From: an uncultured Bacteroidales bacterium
GTDB taxonomy: Bacteria; Bacteroidota; Bacteroidia; Bacteroidales; P3
Assembly (NCBI GenBank): GCA_946183915.1
Contig: CAMHDJ010000001.1
Span: 61,415 to 125,414, forward strand
DNA length: 64,000 nt
Reading direction: 5' to 3'
The notes below the pieces were generated by a model. It was not told where the DNA came from, did no database searches, and saw only the letters and a program-made list of their open reading frames with translations. Positions 49,700 through 58,501 of the stretch are shown here, one piece after another. The position numbers were made by a program, and so were the translations under genes. The stretch's first letter is position 1; each line of letters begins with the position of its first letter.

Positions 49700-50494
49700 T
49701 TAGCACTCGTATTTTTCGAGTGCCTGACGCAGCTCGACCGGGGTGATGTCGTGGTGGATCACTCCGCCGAGGGCGTAGCTGATGGCGCCGGTCTCCTCGC
49801 TGACGATCACGCTCAGCACGTCCAGCTGTTCGGTCACGCCGATGGCGGAGCGGTGGCGGAGGCCCAGGTTGGGGTCGATGTCGAGCCGCGAGGTGACGGG
49901 CAGGATGCAGCGGGCGGCTATCAGCTGGTTCTCGTGGGCGATGACAGCGCCGTCGTGCAGGGGCGAGTTTTTGAAGAACAGCGCCTCGATCAGGGCGCTG
50001 GAAGCCAGGGCGTTGATGCGCTCACCGGTGTCCACCAGTTCGTCCACCGAGTTCTGCCGTTTGAAGACGATCAGGGCGCCGGTCTTGGTCTGCGACATGT
50101 GCATGCAGGCGTTGACGTAGGCCTCGTAGTTGGCCCCCTTGTTCATCTGCTGCTGCCGATGCCAGAACTGCAGCCGTTTCCAGAGGCTTTCGTCCAGTTG
50201 GGTCTTGGTGCCGAGGAAGAGCAGGAACTTACGGATTTCGGGTTGGAAGATGACCACCAGGGCGATGAGTCCCACGCTGGCCACGGCGCTGAGGATGGCT
50301 CCCAAGAGCCTCATTCCCAGTGCGTCGGCCACGCGCCAGGCAATCAGCAGGATCAGCAGGGCCCAGAAGATGAGCATCACGTTGGTGCCGCGGGCCATGC
50401 GGTAGATGTAGTAGACGAGGACCGCCACGATGAGGATATCGAAGATATCGATCAGGCGCAGTGTCGGAAGTCCGAGGAGGGTGAGTGGTATCAT
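49700..50494 (-). CDS. cdaA: Diadenylate cyclase CdaA
   Basis: A 264-residue membrane enzyme that makes c-di-AMP from two ATP. Three N-terminal helices (about 15-80), then the DAC domain with FFKNSPLHDGAVI (DGA about 178-180) and GLRHRSAIGVTE (RHR about 211-213). Length and order match CdaA. It is 15 nt downstream of folP on the same strand, an arrangement common in Bacteroidetes. c-di-AMP regulates potassium and osmotic balance. Confidence 0.94.
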   Translation of the reverse strand: MIPLTLLGLPTLRLIDIFDILIVAVLVYYIYRMARGTNVMLIFWALLILLIAWRVADALGMRLLGAILSAVASVGLIALVVIFQPEIRKFLLFLGTKTQLDESLWKRLQFWHRQQQMNKGANYEAYVNACMHMSQTKTGALIVFKRQNSVDELVDTGERINALASSALIEALFFKNSPLHDGAVIAHENQLIAARCILPVTSRLDIDPNLGLRHRSAIGVTEQLDVLSVIVSEETGAISYALGGVIHHDITPVELRQALEKYEC

Positions 50495-50509
50495 GATTTT
50501 GTTGGTGTT

Positions 50510-51358
50510 TTAAACGGTTGGGAACATGAGTTTTATGGTTTCCAAGGCGGGCCGCGGATCGTGAACGCGCAGTATGCGCGCCCCTCGTTCGAGGGCCAGG
50601 GCGTCGAGGGCGACGGTGCCGTTCAGGGCTCCGTCTGGGGTGGTGCCCAGTGGTTTGTAGATCATGCTTTTACGGCTCATGCCTACCAGCATCGGCTGGC
50701 GGAAGAGGGTGGTCAGCTCGTCGAGGCGGTAGAGGAGTTCGTGGTTCTGCTCGACGGTCTTGGCGAATCCAAAGCCCGGGTCGATCCATAAGTCCTTGAT
50801 TCCATGACGATAGAGTGTGTCGATGCGCGCGGAGAAGTAGTGGGTCAGGTCGTCGATAATGTCCTTGTAGTCAGTCTGTTGCTGCATGTTGTCGGGGGTG
50901 CCGCGGGTGTGCATCATGATGTAGGGGACTTGCAACTGGCTGATAGTATGATACATGTCGTCGTCGAACTGGCCTCCGCTTATGTCGTTGACGATGTCGG
51001 CTCCGGCCTCGACGGCGGCGCGGGCGGGGAGGCTGTAGCAGGTGTCGACGCTCAGGATGGTGTCCGGCAGCTCGGCGCGCAGCAGGGCGACGGCCGCGGC
51101 CAGGCGCCGGGCCTCCTCGTCGGGTGGCAGCAGGGTGGCGCCCGGACGTGTGCTGACGGCTCCAAGATCAATAATATCAGCACCTTCCGACAGCAGCCAG
51201 CGCGCGTGGCCGAGCATGGCTTCGGGGTCGGCGTGGCGTCCGCCGTCGTAGAACGAGTCGGCCGTCACGTTGAGGATGCCCATCACCACGGGCCTCCGGA
51301 ATTCCACCAGCCGTCCGTGTACGGTGATGCTGAAAGGTATGAAGTCCACAGGTTTCAT
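50510..51358 (-). CDS. folP: Dihydropteroate synthase
   Basis: A 282-residue enzyme that joins p-aminobenzoate to the pterin in folate synthesis (sulfonamide target). MGILNVTADSFYDGGRHADP, DIIDLGAVSTRPGA, ILSVDTCY, DIVNDISGG, WIDPGFGFAKTVEQN and LVGMSRKSMI are all present. A possible earlier start would lie in low-complexity sequence, so MKPVDFIPFS at 51358 is used. First of the folP-cdaA operon. Confidence 0.95.
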   Translation of the reverse strand: MKPVDFIPFSITVHGRLVEFRRPVVMGILNVTADSFYDGGRHADPEAMLGHARWLLSEGADIIDLGAVSTRPGATLLPPDEEARRLAAAVALLRAELPDTILSVDTCYSLPARAAVEAGADIVNDISGGQFDDDMYHTISQLQVPYIMMHTRGTPDNMQQQTDYKDIIDDLTHYFSARIDTLYRHGIKDLWIDPGFGFAKTVEQNHELLYRLDELTTLFRQPMLVGMSRKSMIYKPLGTTPDGALNGTVALDALALERGARILRVHDPRPALETIKLMFPTV

Positions 51359-51427
51359 CGTCCGGAAAACGCCGCATTCCGCTTTTTATTGTGGTCCGGC
51401 CTAAATTTTGCCGCTCGTTTTTCTCCC

Positions 51428-51574
51428 CATCATCCAGGCATCATCCAGGCATCATCCAGGCATCAACTAGGCATCAACTAGGCATCAACTAGGCATCATG
51501 TAGGCATGTGAGCCTCTTTTTCCCCTGCATCTTCTCTGCATCCTCTCTGCATCCCCTCTGCATCATGTCTGCAT
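51428..51574. repeat. Compound 11-bp array, copy 2
   Basis: Block A: seven 11-mers (CATCATCCAGG three times, CATCAACTAGG three times, CATCATGTAGG; 51428-51504). Spacer CATGTGAGCCTCTTTTTCCCCT (51505-51526), of which GAGCCTCTTTTT matches copy 1. Block B: four 11-mers GCATCTTCTCT, GCATCCTCTCT, GCATCCCCTCT, GCATCATGTCT (51527-51570). Inverted relative to 45518-45646. No gene found in 51359-51746; the plus-strand gene begins at 51747. Confidence 0.9.
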
Positions 51575-51746
51575 TTTAACATTTCGGATGCAGAGGTGTC
51601 GGCAGGTGTGTGCGGTTATGCTGGCGGGGTGCAACCGGCTGAGTACAAACCATGTTCGCCGAAGTGGCTGCCGAGGTGGTGTTTTTTTGACGTTTTTTTG
51701 TTTTGTATATACAATAATTGTTGTCGGGGGGCGTTATTGACAAGTT

Positions 51747-52313
51747 ATGACGAACAAGACAGGATTGGAAAAGACCCGAGGCGAGGTGGAGGAACAGGCC
51801 GCGCTGTGCCGTTCGCTCTTCGAGAAGAAGACGCGCGACTACGGCACGTCGTGGCGTGTGCTGCGCCTGCCGTCGCTGACGGATCAGATATTTATCAAGG
51901 CCAACCGGATCAGGAGTGTGCAGGAGAGCGGCGAGAACCGGGTGGGCGACGACTTGAAGGGAGAGTTTGTGGCCATGGTCAACTACGCCGTGATGGCCCT
52001 TGTGCAGCAGGAACTGGAGAGCGGCGAGCCGGGCTCGGCGCCGATGGAACTGCCGTTGGAGGAGGCTATGCGCCTCTACGACAAGCACCTGGGCCGGACC
52101 ATCGACCTCATGATGGCCAAGAATCACGACTACGGCGAGGCCTGGCGCGAGATGCGCGTCAGCTCGATGGTGGACCTGATACTGATGAAGTTGCGTCGCA
52201 TCAAGCAGATCGAGGACAACCAAGGCAAGACCCTCGTCAGCGAGGGCGTCGAGGGGGGCTACATGGACATCATCAACTATGCGCTCTTCTGCCTGGTGAG
52301 GCTGAAGGATTGA
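51747..52313 (+). CDS. DUF1599 protein (two tandem domains)
   Basis: A 188-residue cytosolic protein with two copies of one helical domain: EKKTRDYGTSWRVLRLPSLT followed by IKANRIRSVQES, and later AKNHDYGEAWREMRVSSMVD followed by MKLRRIKQIEDN. DUF1599 is a Bacteroidetes family; the internal repeats resemble the helical nucleotide pyrophosphatase-like fold (MazG relatives), without clear catalytic residues visible. First gene of a long plus-strand cluster. Confidence 0.85.
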   Translation: MTNKTGLEKTRGEVEEQAALCRSLFEKKTRDYGTSWRVLRLPSLTDQIFIKANRIRSVQESGENRVGDDLKGEFVAMVNYAVMALVQQELESGEPGSAPMELPLEEAMRLYDKHLGRTIDLMMAKNHDYGEAWREMRVSSMVDLILMKLRRIKQIEDNQGKTLVSEGVEGGYMDIINYALFCLVRLKD

Positions 52314-52368
52314 GGCTTCGATGCTCTGGTTTGATATTCAAGAATCAAAGATAAAAGTAATTCAAAAA

Positions 52369-53517
52369 ATGAAGATAAAAGACACGAAACTGAATTACAC
52401 GCTCAATGTGATGGCACGCTGGTTTGTCGGACTGGTGTTCCTCTTCTCGTCGTTCGTCAAGGGCGTCGACCCGATGGGCACCACGTTCAAGGTGCAGGAG
52501 TACATGACTGCCTGGAGCATCGGCGGCCTGACCTTCGAGTGGGCCCTGCCGCTGGCGGGAGTGCTCTCGATGGGCTTGATATGTGCCGAGTTTGTAGTGG
52601 GTATACTGCTGATCACCAATGCTTACCGTCGTCTGTCGGCATGGCTGCTGGCGCTGATGATGCTCTTCTTCACGGTGACGACGTTCATCGACGCTTTGAC
52701 CAACAAGGTGACCGACTGCGGCTGCTTCGGCGACGCCGTGAAGCTCACCAACTGGCAGACCTTCTGGAAGAATATTGTCCTCGACGTGCCGACCGTGTGG
52801 ATCGTGCTGACGCGCGACCTGCGCCGCAAACGCCGGTTCGAGCGCGACGGCCTGATCCTGATCGGCGCCGTGGCGGCGATGCTGATCTTCGGCTTGTACA
52901 ACATCAACCACGAGCCGGTGATCGACTTCCGCCCCTGGAAGATCGGCAACCGCATGATGGACACCGAGAGCACCGAGGGCCCGAAGAGCTACGTCACCTA
53001 TCGCAACCTGCAGACGGGCGAGACCGAGGAGTTCGAGTCGGCCCTGCTGATGGAGAAAATGAAGGACAGCCAGTGGGCCGAACAGTGGGAGTGGGAGAGC
53101 AGCCGGGTGATCGACCCGCGCGAGATCGCCGCTCCGGGCTTCTCCATGATGGACCTCGAGGGCGAGGATCATGCGGTCGACATGCTGGCCGATCCGGACG
53201 GACTGTTCATCGTCACGGTGCACCACCTGGAGAAGATGAACGACAAGGGCTTGCGCGAGGTGCGTGCCGCCCTGCGCCTGGCCGAGGAGAACGGGGTGCG
53301 TATCGTGATGCTCACCGCCGCGCTGCCGGAGGATGTGCAGAACTGGCTCTACGAGAACCACATCGAGGGTCTCGACTACCTCTTTGCCGACGCCACCGCC
53401 ATCGAGACCATGATGCGTGGCAACCCGGGCTTCATGTTTGTGCGCAACGCCGTGGTGGTCGACAAGGGTCGCCACGCCTCCGAGGTGATGGAGAACGGCA
53501 TGAAGACGGCTGAATGA
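52369..53517 (+). CDS. BT_3928-type DoxX-like membrane protein
   Basis: A 382-residue protein starting MKIKDTKLNYTLNVMARWFV: four helices of the DoxX/MauE type (about 14-140) with a Cys pair in VTDCGCFGDAVKLTNW (a MauE hallmark), one more helix near 165-180, and a C-terminal globular domain (about 190-380) with a thioredoxin-like feel: GLFIVTVHHLEKMN. The family is restricted to Bacteroidetes and likely handles membrane redox equivalents. ATG at 52369 is chosen over an in-frame ATG 48 nt earlier. Confidence 0.83.
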   Translation: MKIKDTKLNYTLNVMARWFVGLVFLFSSFVKGVDPMGTTFKVQEYMTAWSIGGLTFEWALPLAGVLSMGLICAEFVVGILLITNAYRRLSAWLLALMMLFFTVTTFIDALTNKVTDCGCFGDAVKLTNWQTFWKNIVLDVPTVWIVLTRDLRRKRRFERDGLILIGAVAAMLIFGLYNINHEPVIDFRPWKIGNRMMDTESTEGPKSYVTYRNLQTGETEEFESALLMEKMKDSQWAEQWEWESSRVIDPREIAAPGFSMMDLEGEDHAVDMLADPDGLFIVTVHHLEKMNDKGLREVRAALRLAEENGVRIVMLTAALPEDVQNWLYENHIEGLDYLFADATAIETMMRGNPGFMFVRNAVVVDKGRHASEVMENGMKTAE

Positions 53518-53543
53518 TAACGAACTAACTAGTAAGGAAACTG

Positions 53544-54086
53544 ATGATACAGAGAATCCAATCTTTTTGGCTGGTGCTGGCGGCGTGCTGCATGGCACTG
53601 TGTTTCATGGCCCCGGTGGCCAAGTATGAGTTGCCGTTGCTCACCACGCAGCAGACGGCCGAGGCCCGCCTCGACCTGCTGCCGCAGAGCAATCCCGACC
53701 TGCTGGAACAGATGACGAACCTCGAGCCGGTCGTGACCTTCGGACAGAAAGAGAGCGGCTTCGCCTCGTGGCCGCTGGTGGTGATGGCACTGCTGGTGGC
53801 GGCGATGGCCGTGGTGGCTATCTTCCTCTACCGCAACCGGGTGGGGCAGATGCGTGTGGTGGCGGTGGCCTTCTTGCTCAATGTGGCCTACGTCTTCCTG
53901 CTCTTCTTCTGGGCGGTGGACGCCTACGGCAAGACGGTGTCGCAGTATTTCCACGTCGATGGCCTGGATGTGTCGTGGTACATCGGCGCCTATGCCCCCA
54001 TCGTTTCGCTGGTGTTCCTGGTGCTGGCCCATCGCGGCATCAAGAAGGACGAGGCCAAGGTGCGGGCCGCCGACAGGTTGAGATAA
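53544..54086 (+). CDS. DUF4293 membrane protein
   Basis: A 180-residue protein with four transmembrane segments (about 6-25, 75-95, 104-124, 143-163), a Bacteroidetes family (DUF4293) of unknown function. It starts IQRIQSFWLVLAACCMALCF, which is the typical start. 27 nt downstream of the DoxX-like gene and 16 nt before tsaE. Confidence 0.85.
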   Translation: MIQRIQSFWLVLAACCMALCFMAPVAKYELPLLTTQQTAEARLDLLPQSNPDLLEQMTNLEPVVTFGQKESGFASWPLVVMALLVAAMAVVAIFLYRNRVGQMRVVAVAFLLNVAYVFLLFFWAVDAYGKTVSQYFHVDGLDVSWYIGAYAPIVSLVFLVLAHRGIKKDEAKVRAADRLR

Positions 54087-54101
54087 GCCGGAGGTAATGG
54101 C

Positions 54102-54521
54102 ATGAAAGTTGAAATACACAGCGTTGCCGAGTTGCCCGAAGTGGCACGGAAGTTGCTGTCTGCATTTGAGGACGACCGCTTCTTTGCCTTCTTCGGCAAG
54201 ATGGGGGTAGGGAAGACCACGTTGATCAAGGAGTTGTGTACCGAGTTGGGGGTGAAAGACAATGTGTGCAGTCCCACCTTCGCCATCGTCAACGAGTACG
54301 TGGCGGGCAATGGTGAGCCGGTCTACCACTTCGACTTCTACCGTATGAAGTCGGTCGCCGAGGCCTATGATATCGGTTACGAGGAGTACTTCTACAGCGG
54401 ATGCTACTGCTTCACCGAGTGGACCGAGAAGGTCGAGGAACTGCTGCCGGAGCGTTATGTGCGGGTGGAGATCGAAGAGGTGGATGGAATGAGAATACTG
54501 AATGCGAACATAATAGAATAG
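54102..54521 (+). CDS. tsaE: tRNA threonylcarbamoyladenosine ATPase TsaE
   Basis: A 139-residue P-loop protein (Walker A FGKMGVGKTT at 31-40; SPTFAIVNEY and YHFDFYR typical) required with TsaBCD to make the t6A modification of ANN-decoding tRNAs. Directly followed (0 nt) by rsfS. Confidence 0.94.
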   Translation: MKVEIHSVAELPEVARKLLSAFEDDRFFAFFGKMGVGKTTLIKELCTELGVKDNVCSPTFAIVNEYVAGNGEPVYHFDFYRMKSVAEAYDIGYEEYFYSGCYCFTEWTEKVEELLPERYVRVEIEEVDGMRILNANIIE

Positions 54522-54890
54522 ATGATAAACGAGAAAGAATCACTGGTGCTGGCCCGACTGGCGGCACAGATCATGGACGAGAAGAAGGCCGAGGACGTGC
54601 GCATCCTCGACCTGCGCAAGGTGCACGGTGCCCCGGCGGAGTTCTTCGTCATTGCGAGCGGCAACGTGCCGTCGCATGTCAGCGCGTTGAGCGATGCCGT
54701 GCACGAGGCCGTCAAGAAAGCTACGGGGCTCAACCCCCACAAGGTGGAGGGTTATATGAACGCCGAGTGGGTCCTGATGGACTACTTCGACGTGGTGGTA
54801 CATATTTTCCAGAAAGAGAAGCGCGCCTTCTACCGTCTCGACGAGTTGTGGAGCGATGGTGAGGAGGTGGCTATCTCGCTCAAAAACTGA
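54522..54890 (+). CDS. rsfS: Ribosome silencing factor
   Basis: A 122-residue RsfS/YbeB-type protein: DVRILDLRKVHGAPAEFFVI, HVSALSDAVHEAV, GYMNAEWVLMDYFDVVVHIF. It binds ribosomal protein L14 and blocks subunit joining in starvation. Abuts tsaE and lies 7 nt before ftsH. Confidence 0.93.
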   Translation: MINEKESLVLARLAAQIMDEKKAEDVRILDLRKVHGAPAEFFVIASGNVPSHVSALSDAVHEAVKKATGLNPHKVEGYMNAEWVLMDYFDVVVHIFQKEKRAFYRLDELWSDGEEVAISLKN

Positions 54891-54897
54891 GACTGAC

Positions 54898-56982
54898 ATG
54901 GCACAACAGACTAATAACACCCCCAATCCGCAGCAGCCTCAACGCCCCAACAACCAGGGCAAACGTCCCCGCGGAAGCCGCTTCCTCTACATCGTTTACG
55001 GTGTCATCATGCTGGCTTTGGTATGGTCGTTGTTTGGCGGCAGCGGTGGTTCTACTTCCAAACGTGAGATCACGTGGGATCGACTGGAACCGATACTCGA
55101 GAATGGCGACTACGAGAGCATCACCGTCATCAACCAAGAGGTGGCCCAGATCCGTATCAAGCCCGATGTGGCCAGCAAGGATACGGTGACCTATGGAGAC
55201 ATCCTCACCCGCAATATCACCGGCGCTCCGGGCCCGATGGGTTACTATATATATAATATTGGTAATCTGGAGCACTTCGACAAGGAGCTTTCGGTTGTCG
55301 AGGAGCGCACGGGTAAGCACATCAGCTACAAGATCGAGAAGCGTAGCAATGCGTGGCGTGAGCTGTTGATCTGGTTTGGCCCTCTGCTCATGTTCATATT
55401 CTTCTTCTGGATCATGGGCGCCATCGGACGCCGTCAGATGGGCGGCGACAGCGGTGGTGGCGGCTTCAACCTGTTCGGATTTGGCCGTAGCACTGCCAAA
55501 CAGTACGACGCCACCAAGCAGAACAACATCACCTTCAAGGATGTGGCCGGCCTGGCTGGCGCCAAGGAGGAGGTGATGGAGGTGGTCGACTTCCTGAAGA
55601 ACCCCAAGCGCTACACCGACCTCGGCGGCAAGATCCCGAAGGGTGTGCTGCTGGTGGGTCCTCCAGGTACGGGTAAGACCCTGCTGGCCAAGGCTGTGGC
55701 TGGCGAGGCTGGGGTGCCGTTCTTCAGCATGAGCGGCTCCGACTTCGTGGAAATGTTTGTTGGTGTCGGTGCCTCGCGAGTGCGTGGACTGTTCGATGAA
55801 GCCAAGAAGAAGTCTCCGTGCATCGTATTTATTGATGAGATTGATGCTGTGGGCCGTGCCCGTGGCAAGGCCGGAATCACCGGTGGCAATGACGAGCGCG
55901 AGAGCACGCTCAACCAGTTGCTCACCGAGATGGACGGTTTCTCGAGTACCACCAATGTCATCGTCATGGCGGCCACCAACCGCGCCGATGTGCTCGATAA
56001 GGCCCTGCTGCGTGCCGGACGATTCGATCGTCAGATCTATGTGGAACTGCCCGATCTCGAGGAACGCAAGGCTATCTTTACTGTCCACATGAGGAAACTC
56101 AAGCTCAACAAGGACAAGAACAGCGAGGGCTTTGTTGATCGTTCGTTCCTGGCCAAGCAGACCCCGGGCTTCAGCGGTGCCGATATTGCCAACGTGTGCA
56201 ACGAAGCTGCCCTGTGTGCTGCCCGCAAGAACAAGAAAGAGATCGACAAACAGGATTTCCTCGATGCCGTCGACCGTATTGTGGGCGGTTTGGAGAAACG
56301 TACCAAGGTGCTCACCGATCAGGAGAAGCACACCATCGCCTACCACGAGTCGGGTCATGCCTCGGTCAGCTGGCTGCTGCGCTGGGCCAATCCGCTGGTG
56401 AAGGTGACTATCGTGCCGCGTGGCAAGGCCCTTGGCGCCGCCTGGTATCTGCCCGAAGAACGCCAGATCACTACCTATGAACAGATGTTCGACGAGATGA
56501 CCAGCCTCATGGCGGGCCGTGCTTCGGAGGAAATTGTCTATGGTAAGATCAGTACCGGTGCTTTGAACGATATCGAGCGTGCCACCAAGATGGCGCAGGC
56601 CCTCGTTACCTATTACGGCATGAGCCCTGAGGTGGGCAACGTCAGTTTCTACGACTCGACGGGGCAGAGTGACTTCGGTATCACCAAGCCCTTCAGCGAG
56701 AAGACGGCCGAGACCATCGATCGCGAGGTGCGCCGCATGGTGGAAGAGGCCTATGCCAAGGCCAAGGAGTTGCTGATGAGCCATCGTGCCCAGCTTGACG
56801 AGTTGGCCGCCCAGCTCTATGACAAAGAGGTTCTCTTCCGAGAGGACTTGGAGCGCATCTATGGCCCTCGCCCCTGGGAGAATCCGACCCAAGTGGAGTC
56901 TTCGGAAGAAACGGGTGAGGCCGACGAGGCTGAGCCGACAACCACGACTGATACCGGTAACCAAGACTTTGAAGAGGTATGA
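54898..56982 (+). CDS. ftsH: ATP-dependent zinc metalloprotease FtsH
   Basis: A 694-residue inner-membrane protease: two helices (about 18-38 and 155-180) around a periplasmic domain, a Gly-rich stretch, AAA module with Walker A GPPGTGKT (about 254), SRH region, and zinc site HESGH (483-487). It degrades misfolded membrane proteins and regulators. C-terminal tail is acidic and Thr-rich. Its last 4 nt overlap the cdsA start. Confidence 0.96.
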   Translation: MAQQTNNTPNPQQPQRPNNQGKRPRGSRFLYIVYGVIMLALVWSLFGGSGGSTSKREITWDRLEPILENGDYESITVINQEVAQIRIKPDVASKDTVTYGDILTRNITGAPGPMGYYIYNIGNLEHFDKELSVVEERTGKHISYKIEKRSNAWRELLIWFGPLLMFIFFFWIMGAIGRRQMGGDSGGGGFNLFGFGRSTAKQYDATKQNNITFKDVAGLAGAKEEVMEVVDFLKNPKRYTDLGGKIPKGVLLVGPPGTGKTLLAKAVAGEAGVPFFSMSGSDFVEMFVGVGASRVRGLFDEAKKKSPCIVFIDEIDAVGRARGKAGITGGNDERESTLNQLLTEMDGFSSTTNVIVMAATNRADVLDKALLRAGRFDRQIYVELPDLEERKAIFTVHMRKLKLNKDKNSEGFVDRSFLAKQTPGFSGADIANVCNEAALCAARKNKKEIDKQDFLDAVDRIVGGLEKRTKVLTDQEKHTIAYHESGHASVSWLLRWANPLVKVTIVPRGKALGAAWYLPEERQITTYEQMFDEMTSLMAGRASEEIVYGKISTGALNDIERATKMAQALVTYYGMSPEVGNVSFYDSTGQSDFGITKPFSEKTAETIDREVRRMVEEAYAKAKELLMSHRAQLDELAAQLYDKEVLFREDLERIYGPRPWENPTQVESSEETGEADEAEPTTTTDTGNQDFEEV

Positions 56983-57827
56983 AGAATTTTTGGACTCGTA
57001 CAATCAGCGCCATCGTCTATGTGGTTCTTTTCCTAGGGTGCATCTTTAGTGGTGACCTGCTGGGAAACAAGATGATAGGTGGTTTGATCCTTACCGCCTT
57101 CCTGCTCTTTGTGGCTTGTGGTTGCGCTTTCGAGTTCTTCCGTATCGTTGGGAAACAGGGAGCTACGCCAAATCGGTGGTTAGGCTATGCCCTGACCGTG
57201 ATAGCGCTGGTGATGGTAGCTCTTGTCCCTGTGTTGAATGCGGGTTACGGATTTGCATTCATGTGGTTGGCTATCACACTTTTTCCGCCCGCATTTGCCC
57301 TTTGTGCTATCGTTCAACTATGGAATCATAGCGAACAGCCCTTCCGCGAGGCGGCATACACCATGGTGCCGATGCTCTACGCTGCTATTCCGCTCGGATT
57401 GATGACGTGGTTGCATATTAACTACAGTGCCCTTGTAATGGTGTTGATCATGGTGTGGATGAACGATAACGGTGCCTACATGGGAGGTTCGCTCTACGGC
57501 AAGCATAAGATGTGGGCCCGCCATTCTCCCGGAAAGACATGGGAAGGCACCATCACCGGTGTGGTGATCACTCTGCTGGTGGCTGTCTTTGTCGGACCTC
57601 TCTTCAACAGCGCCATTGCATGGTACCACTGGCTAGTGTTGGGTCTCATCTGCAGTGTGATCGACACGCTGGGCGACCTGGTGGAGAGCATGCTCAAGCG
57701 CAGCGTGGGCATGAAGGACAGCGGCAGCATCATGCCGGGCCACGGCGGCTTCCTCGACCGTTTCGATAGCCTCCTGGTGGCCACTCCCTTTGTCTTTGTC
57801 TATTTAACGCTCTTCGTTCAGATATGA
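56979..57827 (+). CDS. cdsA: Phosphatidate cytidylyltransferase
   Basis: A 282-residue multi-pass enzyme converting phosphatidate and CTP to CDP-diacylglycerol, precursor of all phospholipids here. About seven to eight helices; C-terminal signature SMLKRSVGMKDSGSIMPGHG is intact. ATGA overlaps with ftsH before and rluA-like after. Confidence 0.93.
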   Translation: MKNFWTRTISAIVYVVLFLGCIFSGDLLGNKMIGGLILTAFLLFVACGCAFEFFRIVGKQGATPNRWLGYALTVIALVMVALVPVLNAGYGFAFMWLAITLFPPAFALCAIVQLWNHSEQPFREAAYTMVPMLYAAIPLGLMTWLHINYSALVMVLIMVWMNDNGAYMGGSLYGKHKMWARHSPGKTWEGTITGVVITLLVAVFVGPLFNSAIAWYHWLVLGLICSVIDTLGDLVESMLKRSVGMKDSGSIMPGHGGFLDRFDSLLVATPFVFVYLTLFVQI

Positions 57828-58501
57828 CTTTGGCCGACCAAATACTCTACGAGGACAATCACTTGTTGGCCATCAATAAGTTGCCAGGTCAGATTACTCA
57901 AGGCGACAAGACGGGTGATCCTTGCTTGGCAGACCTCGTAAAGGCCTTCATAAAAGAGCGCGATCACAAGCCCGGTCAGGTCTATTGCGGTGTCATTCAC
58001 CGCCTGGATCGGCCGGTGAGCGGTGTGGTTCTGCTGGCCAAGACCAGCAAAGCCCTGAGCCGCATGGTGGAGAAGGTGCGCACCCGTGAGTTTGAGAAAC
58101 ACTACTGGGCTGTAGTGAAAAATGCTCCACCGCAGCCGGCGGGCTGTCTGGAGAACTGGCTTGTCAAGAACGAGGAGCGCAACAAAAGTTATGTCTTTGG
58201 TAGTGCTCGGCCCAATGCCAAGCTGGCTCGCCTCGAGTACCGCGACATCGCGGTCAGCGCCGGAGGCTACCATCTGCTCGACATCAATCTCCATACCGGG
58301 CGTCATCATCAGATTCGTTGCCAACTTGCCAATATTGGCTGCCCCATCAAGGGCGACCTGAAATACGGTGCTGAGCGTAGTAACCCTGACGGAAGTATCT
58401 CGCTCCATGCCTACAGCGTCAGCTTTGAGCACCCCGTTACCCATAAATACATGACCATTCAAGCCCCCAATACAGAAATTAGTAAAATGTTCAACTTATG
58501 A
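57824..58501 (+). CDS. RluA-family pseudouridine synthase
   Basis: A 225-residue RNA pseudouridine synthase with the catalytic Asp in HRLDRPVSGVVLLAKT and the C-terminal TGRHHQIRCQLANIGCPIKG. It lacks an S4 domain. Substrate (rRNA or tRNA position) cannot be told. It overlaps cdsA and the C25 peptidase gene, both by 4 nt. Confidence 0.92.
   Translation: MTLADQILYEDNHLLAINKLPGQITQGDKTGDPCLADLVKAFIKERDHKPGQVYCGVIHRLDRPVSGVVLLAKTSKALSRMVEKVRTREFEKHYWAVVKNAPPQPAGCLENWLVKNEERNKSYVFGSARPNAKLARLEYRDIAVSAGGYHLLDINLHTGRHHQIRCQLANIGCPIKGDLKYGAERSNPDGSISLHAYSVSFEHPVTHKYMTIQAPNTEISKMFNL

Noticed and set aside
51428..51574. CRISPR-like look of the 11-bp arrays
   Set aside because: Units are contiguous with no spacers, far too short for CRISPR repeats, and no cas genes are in the window.
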